This document shows, in pieces, positions 41,049 through 52,671 of a stretch of DNA of 64,000 bases; positions within the stretch are counted from its first letter, which is position 1; every line of letters starts with the position of its first letter. Source of the stretch: Euglena gracilis (taxonomy: Eukaryota; Euglenida; Euglenophyceae; Euglenales); NCBI GenBank assembly GCA_039621445.1, contig CP154954.1, positions 22,766,954 through 22,830,953 of the forward strand, given 5' to 3'. The notes beneath the pieces are model-generated. The model did not search any database. It saw only the letters and a program-made list of their open reading frames with translations, and was not told the DNA's origin. Position numbers and translations under genes: made by a program.

Positions 41049-42592
41049 CAGGGCGTCGCGTAAGCCCTGGTGGGCCCATCCCTGGGGCATCCAGCCAGCC
41101 AGCACCCTTTTCCAGCCAGCAGCCATGGACCCCCCTCCCCAGGAATAGATGAGAAGCCCTTCGGTTTTGAGGTAGGTGGTAGGGGGGTACTGACCACCTC
41201 CCCCCCCCCCTAGATGTTGGGAGGGGGTGTCTGGAAACCCCCTCCTCGACAGGTTCCCAAAAAAATAGCGAAAATTTTGCTTCTGGAACAACGCCGGAAA
41301 ATCAGCAAAAAAAGGGATTTTTGACCAATTTTGGCCTGGGATCCTGCCCTTTGTCCGTCCACAAAACCGAAAGTTTTCTGGGCCCACGTCAGTTTCGAGG
41401 TTGGAGGGCGTGTCCGACCCCCCCCAGGGCTCCGCCCCCCCCACCTTCCCAAGGCTTCCACATCTATCCCTGCTCCTCCCCACGACAAGTTTTTTTTCTT
41501 TTTGCAGCTGCAGCTGGATAGTAATGGATTTCTTGCTCCCGGGGTGCAAAAATAGTCAGAGTTCTTTTTGAATAATCAAACCAGCAGAAACGGCCCAAAA
41601 TGGACCTCCCCAGAAACGGGGGGGGGGTCAGGTGAGGAAGCGGAACTCGCTTCCTCCACTCCACTTCAAACCAACAAAAACGTGTGGGTCCTTCTGGTGC
41701 CTGGGTCATAAACGTCGAATTCTGCGTGCCTCACCCAATCCCGAGCCCCAATGCGGGGGAGTGCCGTACTCGGTCGTCAAATCAAGGACCTCAGTGGGTT
41801 CAGCATTCATGTTCACCTCCTGTAACCCCCCCCCCCAAATAACCTGGCGGGGTGCCAGGTAATTGGAGCCAACTTTTGGCCTGCCCCCCCCCTGCCAGGT
41901 AATTTGGGCCCTTTTTTTCAGCGTCATAAACGAATTTTTACCTTAAAGGGGAGGTGCCAAGTAACTGGAACCATCTTTTTTGCCCCTCCCCCCACCAAAT
42001 TATTCGGCCCCCGCCAGGAGCAAGGACCCCGCCAGGTTATTTGGGGGGGGGTTAACGTTTCCCATTTGCGAAAACCTGAGGATGCCTCACCCTCCTTTCT
42101 TGATATCATGATAGGAATGCCAAACTGGAACATGGCTACAATTAACGCTGTTTAACAATTGAGTGCTCGCGAACATCCCCCCCAAATGTTTTGGATTTGG
42201 CATTCGCAAATCCTGATTGATTGGTTGGAGAAATTCCTAATTTGGGCGCCGAGAAGGAACAAAACCAGGGGGGATAGTCCTGGCTCGAGGGTTGCCCTAG
42301 AGAAACAATCAAAATTTGTTGAACATCCATCTACTGATATCTGGACGTTGATGAGAAACCCCTGCCCCCAATAGAAAATAGAAGTGCCAAAAAACATGGG
42401 TAAAATGGATTGGTGTTGGGCTGTCCAGGGCAAATTTTGGTTAAAATCAATTTTCTGAATGATTGGAAGTGTGTGACCCTGGGACCCACGCAGGCAGGAG
42501 GGGGCGGGCTCAGCCAGCAGTCTTTTTCCAGCCAGCCCAAATTCTCCGTCCTCTGATCTGGACCCTCTGGGGGGTCGTTAAGCGACGCCCTG
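41049..42592. mobile_element. hAT-like element (1,544 bp), relative of the one at 38.9 kb
   Basis: The left end is CAGGGCGTCGCGTAAG and the right end is its near-inverse, TTAAGCGACGCCCTG. Subterminal CCAGCCAGCAGCC-type units lie at both ends (41090-41120 and 42510-42535). Flanking 8-mers GTCCTCAC and GTACACAG agree at five of eight positions. Inside are a dispersed repeat (41165-41470) and four CCAGGTAATT-type units (41845-42040). No transposase seen. Confidence 0.6.
41165..41470 (+). repeat. Dispersed repeat B, copy 1
   Basis: Shares AATAGCGAAAATTTTGC, the stretch ending TCCGTCCACAAAACCGAAA, and GAGGTTGGAGGGCGTGTCCG-like strings with 50740-51110, same orientation. Confidence 0.65.
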
Positions 42593-43152
42593 GTACACAG
42601 TGCGCATGCATATCGGATTAAATGGTTTCTAATCAAAAAACCAGAGAGGGCCAAAAGTAGTCACTCACTCACTCACTCAGAAAAAAACCAGTCAGTCATC
42701 CCCCAAGGGGTCAGACACACCTTGGGGTGGGGCTGGAGGGGGGGAACCCATTGGGGGGGGGGGTTCATTTTTTGCGGCCCCAAAATTTTTTTGAGCTTCT
42801 GCTGAAAAATGGCGGGGTGAACACCAGCCCCAGACACTCCCAGACTCCCAGGGGTGGAGTTGGCCAGAACCAGCTGAAAGTGGCTGAAAATGTCCACTCA
42901 GTGCCAAAGTATGTGTGTGTACCCAATACGCACGGAAAATCCCCACTTTTTTCTCCATATCTGCAACACATTTTTGATGCCTGGTTTCCACATGCCGAAT
43001 TTTCCCCAGGTCTCTGCTACTTTCCATTCCATGCGGCATTCCGGTTTGCCATGGGGTGACACGCCTGTTTCCTGGCTGGGCGGGTGAGAGATCCCCAGCC
43101 CTTCACGCCCCACGCCCCGGCCCCCAGGCCCTTCCCCGCGCCCGCATGTTGC
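42593..43152. other. Upstream flank of RRM gene A
   Basis: Contains CACTCACTCACTCACTCAG at 42661 and AAACCAGTCAGTCAT, the inverse of the GACTGACTGGTTT repeats found in later introns. No exon assigned. Confidence 0.4.
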
Positions 43153-44794
43153 ATGGATGGGACGCAGTACTTCGTGGGGGGCCTGTCCCCGGAGACAACG
43201 GACGATGACCTGCGGGTCCATTTCGAGGCGTTTGGGGCGGTGTGCCGGGACGGCGGGGAACCCCCATGTCTTCGGGGAGGAGAGTTGGCCTACGCTTTCT
43301 TCCGGAGAATTTGTTGTCTCGGCAGAGTGATCCCGTGCACCCATTGCTTGCCGACCACTGGGGGCAGGGGGGTCACGTTCCCTTTCAAAAAATCCATTCT
43401 AAATCCCCCCAGGTGTAGCGTAAAAAATGGTAATATAGGGTTTAGGGTTAGGGTTTACCGCTCCAGTCATCCAAAATCAACAAATTTCGACCACATTTTC
43501 GAAAAGCCACCGGCGTCTTTGGCAGTGGGCAGCTTAGCTTTGGCAAGTTTCCCCCCCCAACTTGCAGGACTTGCAGGCGGGGGGAGAGGAGCTGTCCATG
43601 CAGTTTGCTGGTGTCTGTGCAGGTGCTGGAGGCAAAGGTCATGCGGCTCAAGGGGACGTCACAGTCGCGAGGCTTTGGGTTCGTCACCGTCCAGGTGTGA
43701 TTCAATTCGCCTTTTCGCAGCACACATTTGAGGGAATCTGGTTTGTGTTTGATATATCTTTCTCAATATTTCAGTCCCCCTCTCGATATAGCTTTTTTCT
43801 GTCGACATTTGAGCCTTTTCGTTTTGGATTCTTAGCGTTTTCACACTCGGTTTTGGTTTGGAATCCAATTTTTTGGCCAAAACCAAAAGAAATTGAACAT
43901 GGGTTCAAGGCAGGGGAAGTTTAGCTACAAAATCTGATGTCTCTACCGATATGCGATAAAAGACGGTGACATCCAAAATCAGGAATTCCCAACCAAAACT
44001 GGGAGTTGCTCGATAAAAAAAAAACTCTGCCCCTAGAACCCCATAATTTTAACATTAGACCAGAAATTTAGCAATTTGCCTCTGAAAATGAAGTGTACAT
44101 CAGATGCACGCATTTTCCACCAACGTAGAGATTCACATTCCCAAATTTTGGTATTGCCCAACAACACTCCAGCTTTAAAATCCACCACCATATTTGCACC
44201 CCCTCCACCATATGTGAAATTGTTATTTCCAGTGATTTTTTTGTTGGCGGTGCCACCGATTTTCCCCCATGCCCAAGGCCCATTCTTGCACTCAGGAACG
44301 TTCAATTACAAAAGTTGTGGCGCTGCCTCTTAGTCGGTTTTGTCGCGCCCCCTTTTGTTTCTCTGTCCTCCCTCCGACAGTTCCTGCTTTCCACAAAGGT
44401 ATTGGCAGTGATGGCAGGTCCCCCTGTCGCGCACAGGAGGATGAACTGGCCCTCACCACCTCGGAGCACTGTATCAATGGCAAGGTGGTGGAGGTCAAGC
44501 TGGCAGTGCCTGGTGCGGGCCTCTCCCGCCCAGGGTCCACGTGGGACGTGGGGGGGGGTTGCATATCTGTGCCCCAACACAAAAGCTGAACCCAAATCCC
44601 CAAAATTTCTGGAGACTGACAGGGATGTCATCACCACACAGTTTTTGCGTGTTGTTTTTCTTTTTTTCAGTTTTTCCTGTCGATGTGTGTTTTGCACCGC
44701 CCTAAGACTTATCCGAAGGGCCTGTGCTGCACTGGCACGCGTGCGCACACTTACACGCACAAACATATAACACGCAAGCACGCACACACACACA

Positions 44795-44829
<35 letters not shown>

Positions 44830-44886
44830 ACCCACCCACCCACCCACCCACCCACCCACACACACACCCACACACACACACACCCA

Positions 44887-44968
<82 letters not shown>

Positions 44969-45547
44969 ACACACGACCACACTCACACACACACACACAC
45001 ACTCAACACACACACACACCCCACACGCACACGCACACACACACGCGCGCATGCTGCATTGCCTGCCACTCTACCCAACAGCCCATGAGATGCACCTGCT
45101 GGTGAAGACTCGACGGTGCTTCGTCGGGGCGCTGCCACGGGATATCCTCGTGGAGGAGCTGGCAGCCCACTTCCAGCAGTTTGGCCGCGTCACCGCTGTG
45201 GAGCTGCTGCACGAGAAGGGCACCGGCAAATTCCTGGTAGCCCCCCCCCCCCACGTGAGGTCGAGTGTCATGGAGGCGGGGTCCCCCGTTACCTGTCGGT
45301 AATGCAGCTTGTTCACATGGAGGAGTTCTCACCAGCTTTTCTGCTATTTGAATTTGAGCGCTTGGTATTTTGTTGTTCGTTGCAGAACTGTGCATTTGTC
45401 ACATTTGAGAACGACGACGGGGCGGATTGCGCGGTGCGCTGCTCAGTGCATGAGTTCCGCGGGAAGCGGGCAGACGTGAAGAAAGCGGACCCCAAGCCCC
45501 AGTGTGCTCCGACCCCCCTTGCGTTCCCTCCTGCCCCGAGGTTGTGA
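43153..45547 (+). CDS. Two-RRM RNA-binding protein gene A (Musashi/hnRNP-like)
   Basis: Five exons fit GT-AG and phase. 43153-43239 (MDGTQYFVGGLSPETTDDDL, RNP2). 43623-43694 (KVMRLKG...SRGFGFVTV, RNP1). 44437-44512 (INGKVVEVKLAVP, last strand). 45081-45236 (KTRRCFVGALPRDILVEELA, RNP2 of the second domain, to GTGKF). 45386-45547 (NCAFVTFENDDGADCAV, HEFRGKRADVKKADPK, then a proline tail and TGA). Introns are phase 0, 0, 1 and 0. Two tandem RRMs spaced by a short linker are typical of hnRNP A/B, DAZAP1 and Musashi proteins, which bind single-stranded RNA in splicing or translation control. The intron at 44513-45080 holds a (CA)n tract. The ATG at 43153 is a plausible but unproven start. Confidence 0.8.
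43436..43458 (+). repeat. Telomere-like string in an intron
   Basis: TAGGGTTTAGGGTTAGGGTT mixes TTTAGGG and TTAGGG units. Similar short strings occur near 58605 and 59175 (AACCCTAACCC). Confidence 0.6.
44750..45052 (+). repeat. (CA)n microsatellite with CCCA units
   Basis: About 300 bp of CA repeats interrupted by CCCACCCACCC, in the third intron of RRM gene A. Confidence 0.95.
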
Positions 45548-46273
45548 AGTTGCGGGTGAGTGCTTGTGCTGTGGTGGCCTAGCCCCTGGGGCAAACCAGT
45601 TGGTTTCTTGTCATTCACCCGTCAACCACATGCCATGATTTCTCCGCGGCAGTGCGTTGTGTCCGCCTCGCTCCGCCAACTGCCTGCCTGCCACTGCCAT
45701 GGAGGTCCCTGTGCACGTCGATGTCTCTGCAGGCGGGAGACGATGGGGCCCCTCGGCGTGCCCCTTGCTCAGGCCTCGGAGGAGTGTGACACAACCCCAG
45801 ACCAGATGAGGGGGGCCTCCGGCTGGACTGCGAATGAAGGGGTTTGTTCTTGTTCTTTTGGAATGGCCGAAAGAGACGCCCCCCCAGCGGCAAAACTGGC
45901 GCTGTCAGCCACGTTTTGGGCACGGTCGCCCTCTCCAATCCCCCAAATATCACCCTGGTCGCAATTGCAGCACTTTGCACTAGACACAACCCCAAAACGT
46001 TTCAGAGGTTTTTCTGCAGTAAATGGCCTCCACCTGTCAAACAAACCTGTGGTTTCCCCCTTCTATTTTTTGTTTGATGAATCTTGCGTGAAAGACACAG
46101 ACCCATCCGAAGAAATGGATAGCTTCTTTGCGCGTTAATGTCAAGATTATTCGCCCAAGTTCTGCTGTGTTCGCGCGTCCAAATCACACGCCGCACAGGG
46201 CTGCAGTTGTGTCTCGGGGGCGTTCCGCCACCCGACACTCCCCAGCCACCCCGCCTCGATTTGGCACACCTTC

Positions 46274-46374
46274 TAGTGCAGTGCGGGTGCAGTGCGGGTG
46301 CAGTGCGGGTGCAGTGCGGGTGCAGTGCGGGTGCAGTGCAGGTGCAGTGCGGGTGCAATGCCGGTGCAATACGG
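46274..46374 (+). repeat. 11-bp tandem repeat, about nine units
   Basis: Unit GTGCAGTGCGG, the last units diverging to GTGCAATGCCG. Confidence 0.9.
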
Positions 46375-46629
46375 GGTCTCACCCCAGACCCCACGGAGAC
46401 CCCCCCCCTCCGGAGGCCACGCCCCTGCTGGGGCCTGCCCCCAGCCCGGACTGGGCGCCCTCCCCCGCTGGGGGCCGGCCCGGTGCGGCGCGTTCCCTGC
46501 CGCTCTCATGGCCGGCCCCCCACCCCCCTATGGCGGTCCCAGCCCAGGGGCGAGGACCAGGGCAGTACGGGAAGCGGCCAAACAGCCAGGGTGGTGGGGG
46601 GCAGTCAATCACTTCGTCACTGGCTGACC

Positions 46630-46920
46630 CCCCCGGGGGGGGGGGTGGCTGACTGGTTGTTTCAGAGTGACTGACTGGTTTTTGGCCCAGACCCCCTCCC
46701 CCAGGGGGCTCAGCAAAAATCCACTTAAGTGACCCGGCGCTGAAGGCACCGGAAAAAAATGGCTTTTTTTCATGTTTTTGGTCAAATTTCCTTTGGATTC
46801 CAGAGTGGCCGCCCCCCCCCCCCCCCGGGGGTAGTGACTGACTGGTTTCCCAAAAAAGTGACTGACTGGTTTTTCGAGGGGTCGGTAAAAAATTGTATGG
46901 TGGGGGGTCGACCCCCCCCC
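46630..46920 (+). repeat. Dispersed repeat A, copy 1
   Basis: Carries GTGACTGACTGGTTTTTGGC three times in variant form, GGCGCTGAAGGC, TTTGGATTCCAGAGTGGCC, and a tail GGTCGGTAAAAAATTGTATGG (shortened: GGTCGGTAAAAAATTGTATG). Closely related to 52672-52960, same orientation. Confidence 0.75.
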
Positions 46921-47823
46921 CCCCACCTCCTGCATTGTGGGTGAGGGGGCGGTCGACCACTCCCCACCACCTCATGCCGTATTTCTGGGAGCACCAATTT
47001 TCGACCCCAAATTTTTTTCCCACTGCCAAAGGCGCCGGGTGGATTTGTAAAAAAAAATCTGTGAAAATGTTGTGGTGGGTGGGGGGGGTCGACCCCCCAC
47101 CTCCAGGTTGGAGGGTGGCCCCCAGGCTGTTTTTTAGTTGGGTGCCGACCCCCCCCCCCGGGGTCCGGCCACCTCCACGTACACAGACAAAAAGGGCCAG
47201 AGGCGAACAACAGCGCCGGGCCAGAAGAAGGGAGCACCAAAAAAAACAGCCACAGTGCACACAGGGGGGGTGCCTGCCTGGGCAGGCACTCACAGGCACT
47301 CCGGACCCCCCCTCCCCCCCCCCGGGTGGGTAAGAAACAGCCTGGTCGCCCCCCCCCCAAGCCACCCCGTACAGCCCTGGGGACGACGCACTGGGACAGC
47401 GCGGCGGCCGCCTTCGGGCCGCCGGCGCCGCTCCCCCTCCCGGGCCAGAAGCCCCGCCGGGCGCAGGACGTCACCGGTCGGCCCCCCTCTTCACACCGCC
47501 GTGCGCTGCCTCCCCCTTCTTTGGGGTCGCACTCAGTGCCCCAAAGTTGGCTTTCTGTGCACAACAACCCCAGTATCGGGGGTTTGTGCCTCACGGGCAG
47601 AGGGTTCCCGCTCCAAGTTCGGCCAGCGGTCCGGTGGCTCTGGGTTTGGACCACACCCCATGGCCAAGTGACGAGGGGGGGGGGCTTTCTGTTCCGAGGT
47701 GGCGGGAGGGCCGAACAGCTCCACTGAAATCAAACGCAGTCCAAGCCTTTAGAGCTGGCTCGGGAGCGGATGGATCAAACCGAAGCAGGGATTTTCCGAA
47801 TCCATTTTCCCGCCGTCTGCCAG

Positions 47824-49537
47824 GTATGTATTTCGTCGGCGGGCTGAACAGAGCCACCACAAATGAGGACCTCCGGGATTATTTCTTGCGCTTCGGTGAG
47901 GTGTGTTGGTGATTGCATCTTTTTTTTATTCTATCTCTGGCTGTGCTCATGCCGAGGCCGCAGGCACATGGTTTTTGTCAAGAAAAGAGGGGCATGGGCC
48001 CTCCACCACTCTAAATTTTCAAACCAATGCGGTCCAGTTGGCTATCTTCTTTCTTCACCGTCTCCTGCATTTCGCTGGGCAACGGATTCGGTCGCCTTCT
48101 TGGTCCTTCGACTAACAAGAGGTCAGTGCAAGATTGCCCAACAGTAATGCTCATTGGCTTTTCAAAGGACGCCTTCACCGATGACCCTGTTGCCAACCGC
48201 CAGTGGTTGAGTCCAAAAGGCTGCAAGCTGCCCCCCCCCCCACCCCCCACCCCCCACCCCAGGCAGACGCGTGCATCACCGCCACACCGCCCTGCCCCCC
48301 CAGGTGAAGCAGGCGCGCGTCGTCGTCCAGGATGGCAAGTCGCGGGGCTTTGGCTTCGTGACGTTTACCAGCCCGGAGGAGGCGGTGCGCAACGGACTGC
48401 CCAGGAACGGCTGCGAGGCGCCGTCGTCTGGTCGCGCCCCGATCCCAGGGTGGCACAGGCTTTGAAGGAAAACTTCCGCCGGAGGAGACAATTTTGTTTT
48501 GGTATTTCTGGGCACAGAACTTGGGGCGGGAATGCTCTTTGCCCCTCTCCTTTGCACCCCTGCACCTGTTTTTTGTTGTTTTCTGTGGAAGAAAATTGTT
48601 TCTGGTTTTGGATTGTGAGGACGGATGAAACACACTTCTGATGTTTTTATCGCGTCCAGTTGCACGTAACCCTTTGAGTCAAACCCCCCACCAAATGGTG
48701 CAGCATATGCTTCTAAAAGGTTTCCAAACGGTATAACAGGTTTATCTTTTGTCTCGATTCAGTGGTGGGAAGTGTGTTATTTGCGCGAGTCTAAAGAAAA
48801 TTCTGGCTCCAAGCACTCGAAAATTTGTGGAAATGATAAAAAAAATGATCAATGGGAAATTTTTTTGTTTACTCAGAATGGGGGGGACTGGGGAGTCCAA
48901 GACCCACCTGGGACGGATGAAACAGAGCCCGGGGTGGCACGCCGCTCGTCAACGCCCGTTTCTTGTCGCCGATGGTGCATGCCCACACATTGCAGGGGAA
49001 CACCCTCGACGTGAAGAGTGCAGTCCCTGGTGCGCCTCATTCCCCAGCCTCTGCGCGCTCCCCCCTCGCCTTTGCCTGGTCAACTGGTCCTCCGCCCCCA
49101 GCCAAACGCTCAAAAGAAGAACGAGAACCATCTTTCCATTCCATACAGCCGAGAGTTAACTTGCCTATTGGATGGACGGCTGTCACGCTTCTGCTTTTGT
49201 ATTTGTGTTCCCTTCCGTGGGAATGGGCTGCAGCGAGGCCAAACGTCGGCCAGGGACGGCAAGTGGACCCCCCCCCCATTGCTTTAGTTGGGCAAAGCAA
49301 CTCATCGCACCACCTTCAGCGTCAGTCAGCTCAGAGTTCCCTCCAGGGGGCTGACTGGGCGCTGTAGCCTCTGGGCGGGAAATGGTTGAAGTGCCTCCGT
49401 TCCCGGGCCCCTCCCGTTGCGGGCCCGCAGAGGAGGAGCTGGCGACGGTGATGCGGACGCGGCGGATCTTCATCGGGGCGTTGCCGCCCACCGCCACCAC
49501 AGAGGTCCTGTGGGAGCACTTCCAGCAGTTTGGACGG
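47824..49537 (+). CDS. Two-RRM RNA-binding protein gene B, paralogue of gene A
   Basis: Exon 47824-47900 encodes MYFVGGLNRATTNEDLRDYF (RNP2), ending RFGE in phase 0, as in gene A. Exon 48304-48384 encodes VKQARVVVQDGK then SRGFGFVTFTSPEEA (RNP1). An exon around 48984-49029 encodes HTLQGNTLDVKSAVP and ends in phase 1, like gene A. Exon 49431-49537 encodes EEELATVMRTRRIFIGALPP and WEHFQQFGR (second RRM, RNP2). The rest of the second RRM was not found downstream. The HFQQFGR string is shared with gene A. The second domain is therefore incomplete here, either because its exon was missed or because the gene is broken. Same-strand, adjacent, same intron phases: a tandem duplicate. Confidence 0.75.
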
Positions 49538-50350
49538 GTGTGCGCCGCCTTCCGCCGGTGGCTTCGCCATTCAGGGGCGTGGTGCATGCCTGGAGACGTG
49601 CCAGGCGACCGGCCTGTGGGCTGTGAAACTTTATTACCGTTCGACCCCCCGGGGGGGGGGGGGTCCGTAGCCCAGCTACGAGCTGCTGGCTGGAAAGCCT
49701 GGCGTTGTGGTGTGTCGGCCGGGCGGTGAAACCCAATGCCGGTGTCCTCCGCAACGTTGCCCCAGGTCCCTGGCTCAGTGTGGCGCCCCCCCCCCTTTCT
49801 TTCCCACTCCCCGGTGTCCTCGTGCCTCAGCCCCACCCCCTTCCTCCTCCCCACGCAAATGGCCAGCCACCGGCACTGCTTTCCCCACCTGATCCAGCGC
49901 TATACGGAGCTGCTGCCCCTCTGCGATGGGGCCATAGATTCTCTTAAACCCCCAGAGAGTGATCAGTCTGGCCTGGTACAAGTGTTTTCAAGGGTTTCGG
50001 GCAATTGGCACCCCCCCCCCCAAGAGAAGCACGGGGCCACCACAAGCGCAGGGTCCAAATAAAAGCGCCTCCCCCCTACGAAGGTGGCGGTCCAGCACCC
50101 CCCGTTTATGATAAGATATCTGAAGGAAACCAACAAAAATCACACGGCTTGGGTCCAAATACCAGCGCACCCCCCCCCCTCGCCGCCAGAGGCGGCGGTC
50201 CGCGCACCCATGCTTCTATTAGGCTGGGGTGGGAGGTTAGGTTTTGGTGGGTGAATGGGTGGGTGGGTGGATTGATCTCCCTGGGGGGTCGTGCGTGGGT
50301 GGGCACCTGAAAGAAGGTGGGGTTGGGCCCAAGGAAATGCGTATTCACGA
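49538..50350. other. Unassigned; one exon-like stretch
   Basis: At 49859-49955 a frame MASHRHCFPHLIQRYTELLP and LCDGAIDSLKPPE is exon-like, but its gene is unknown. Two CCAAATA(A/C)(A/C)AGCGC-type units flank 50058 and 50155. Confidence 0.35.
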
Positions 50351-51991
50351 AGGGAATGCCTATGGGCAGGGCCACCCTCATCGTGTGGGACGTGGACGAC
50401 ACGCTGCTGTGCACCACCGCCACCGCCGGGCCCCGCAGCGCCCAAAGGCCCCCTGGCTCCCGTTGCATGACGTTCACCGGCCCCGTCCGACCCGCCCCGC
50501 CGGGCGCAATCCTCCAACGTTTTACGCGGAAGGTGGACACCACACTGGCACACTTTGCACCGGCGCGTTGTTCGCTGTCCAGTGAGGCATCACACGTTCC
50601 ATCCCTTCCATCCCTGGCTCGCCTGAGGCAAATCTTTGCCCGGTGGGGTGAGGCAGCGGTCGCATTCAGGCTGTTTCTCACCGCCAAAGAACACCCCCCT
50701 CCAGGCAGGGATGTCTGGGAAGCCTGTCGGTGTCCGGTATAGGTGGGTTGTTGGGGGGCCCGGACCCCCCCCCCCCGGAAGGGTGCCCGGACTCCCAGCC
50801 CCCCTTTTCAGGTTCCAAAAATAGCGAAAAATTTTGCGGTGCTGCGCACCTTAAAATGCGACGTTTTTTATCTTTTGGTGTTTCCCACATAAAATTTTTT
50901 CGAAGAATTCGAAAACTGAGCTTTTTGGGGTTTTTTCTTAAAGAAAAACCAGGGACCTTTCAACGATTTTGGCTGGTATCCAGCCTTTTGACCGTCCACA
51001 GAACCGAAAATTGTCCCGGCCCCTCACCTTTTTGAGGTAGGAAGGGGTCCGACCCACCCCTCGTTGGGGGAGGGCTTGGACCCCCAGGGCTTCCCATACA
51101 ACCCCCACCCACCCCCCCCCCCCCCCGGGGGGGACTACAGCACAATTGTGAACAGGTTGTTCACGACACTGTCGGACTCCGTGGGTTAGCCAACAACAGC
51201 GTTGTTGCCCTCTGGCCGCTGGGACTTTCCCCAGAGGAGTGTTTGCCTGCGGCCTGGTGGACGAGCAGGGGCTGGCCGACCTCCTCGCAGCGTGCCGGAA
51301 CCTCCCCGCCCAGGCTCCTTTTTCCCTTGGAAAGCCCCCCACCCAGGGGGTGGGTGGTTGGGTGGGTGGGTTTCGACACAAAGTGCAGGAAAACTGTTAG
51401 AAATGCCGGGTTCCTGCACCCCCCCCCCCCCGGAGTCCCGTGGTCTTAAAACCAGCCTGACCCCCGACCCCACCCACCACCTACTGCTGACCGCCGGCTC
51501 TGTCACGGACCTTTTCATACGGCAGAGCGACCGCCACGTGCCGCGCCTCCGTCCCTTCCGCCGGCATTTCGGCGTTCCCCCCAGGCCCCCACCCGCTCCC
51601 CTCCGTGTGCTGAAGAGCCCCTCCCATCCTGAGAGCTGTCTTTTTTTGTCATAGTTTAGTGTAGTTCAGTGTTTTGTTCACCGGTGGCCTTCTAATTTGA
51701 TGAGCGGACTCCGGCTGTACTTTTTGAACCGAGGACCTGTCTCTGACCCTGGGCAGTCACATCTTCCAATCAGGGTTGTTTCTGATTTGCTGCATGTGTT
51801 TGGGAGGGTGGTACGCTCCGGCCCTCCTTCCAATGGCCAAAGGAACAACCCTGCTCCAGCTGCCCGACAGTCGTCATTTCACGCTGGATGGGGCCGTTGG
51901 CATATCGACGAAACGGGACGCCCTCCCGCCCTCTTCCCTCTGCATCCACCTGGAGGATGCCTCAAAGTTGTGTGTGTGTTTGGGTGTGTGT

Positions 51992-52069
<78 letters not shown>

Positions 52070-52592
52070 CAAAGCGCTGGTGATGGTGGGGGTTTTGTGG
52101 ATTGAGTAATGTCAGGGGGATTTGGCTTCTGGGGACCACACCAACCACACAAGGTGAGTGTATGTCCCCACAGCACTGGAATAACACCAGAGTTACTCAC
52201 CTGGCCAGGGGGAGCAACAAAGGAGTACTGGTGTAAGGGGTCCCTGGCCACTCACCACACAACTGGGCCAGAGGCGAAGTCAGCGAAGTCAGACAAGAAG
52301 CCTTAGTGCAACTTAAGGGGGGATTTGGCTTCTTGTCGCCCAATGGAGAGCACTCTGACTCACAGAAAACACGTAAATTATTGCTCGGTCAGGAAATGGC
52401 TCCAAACAAACGCCACAACGCACCTCGCGGGGACAGCGGGGACTCCCCATACCACACCGGCCCGTGCGCTGTGCTGCGCGCGCTGGCCGGCGGCGGCGCG
52501 GTCGGCCGGGTGCTGCTGGTGGACAACTCGCTGCAGGAGCTGGGGGTGGTCTGCCCGGCCTTCCCTGCCGCGGCCAGGGCGGGGGGGGGGGG
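50351..52592 (+). CDS. Exons with HAD-phosphatase-like motifs (tentative)
   Basis: At 50351-50470 the frame GRATLIVWDVDDTLLCTTAT matches HAD motif I (hhhhDxDxTL). At about 51450-51560 LLLTAGSVTDLF could be motif II, and at 52460-52592 GRVLLVDNSLQELGVVCPAF could be motif IV. Between them, GVFACGLVDEQGLADLLAAC and RNLPAQ (51240-51330, after CCCCAG) looks like another exon. HAD enzymes hydrolyse phosphate esters through the first aspartate. The exons share strand and GC-rich codons, but splice phases were not verified and the order may include parts of more than one gene. Confidence 0.4.
50740..51110 (+). repeat. Dispersed repeat B, copy 2
   Basis: Matches 41165-41470: AATAGCGAAAAATTTTGC, TTGACCGTCCACAGAACCGA and GGGTCCGACCC strings, same order and orientation. 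Confidence 0.65.
51970..52069 (+). repeat. (GT)n microsatellite
   Basis: About 100 bp of nearly pure GT. Confidence 0.97.
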
Positions 52593-52671
52593 CGGCAGCC
52601 GCGGACACGGCCATTCGTATCGTGGCCGTGGCTGTGGTCCAGGGCATACCATTGCTTAAGGTGTGTCCGCC

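Larger units (their letters stand above)
45548..47823. other. Between the two RRM genes
   Basis: Holds an 11-bp tandem repeat and dispersed repeat A (listed separately), alternating C and G runs, and no convincing exon. If the AGGTTGTGA at 45540 is spliced as a donor instead of read as a stop, this would be an intron of a four-RRM gene. Confidence 0.45.

Noticed and set aside
44683-45105. Open frames over the (CA)n tract, also at 51.9, 56.2 and 63.3 kb
   Set aside because: Dinucleotide and tetranucleotide repeats stay open by composition; the peptides are HT, VC or AR repeats.
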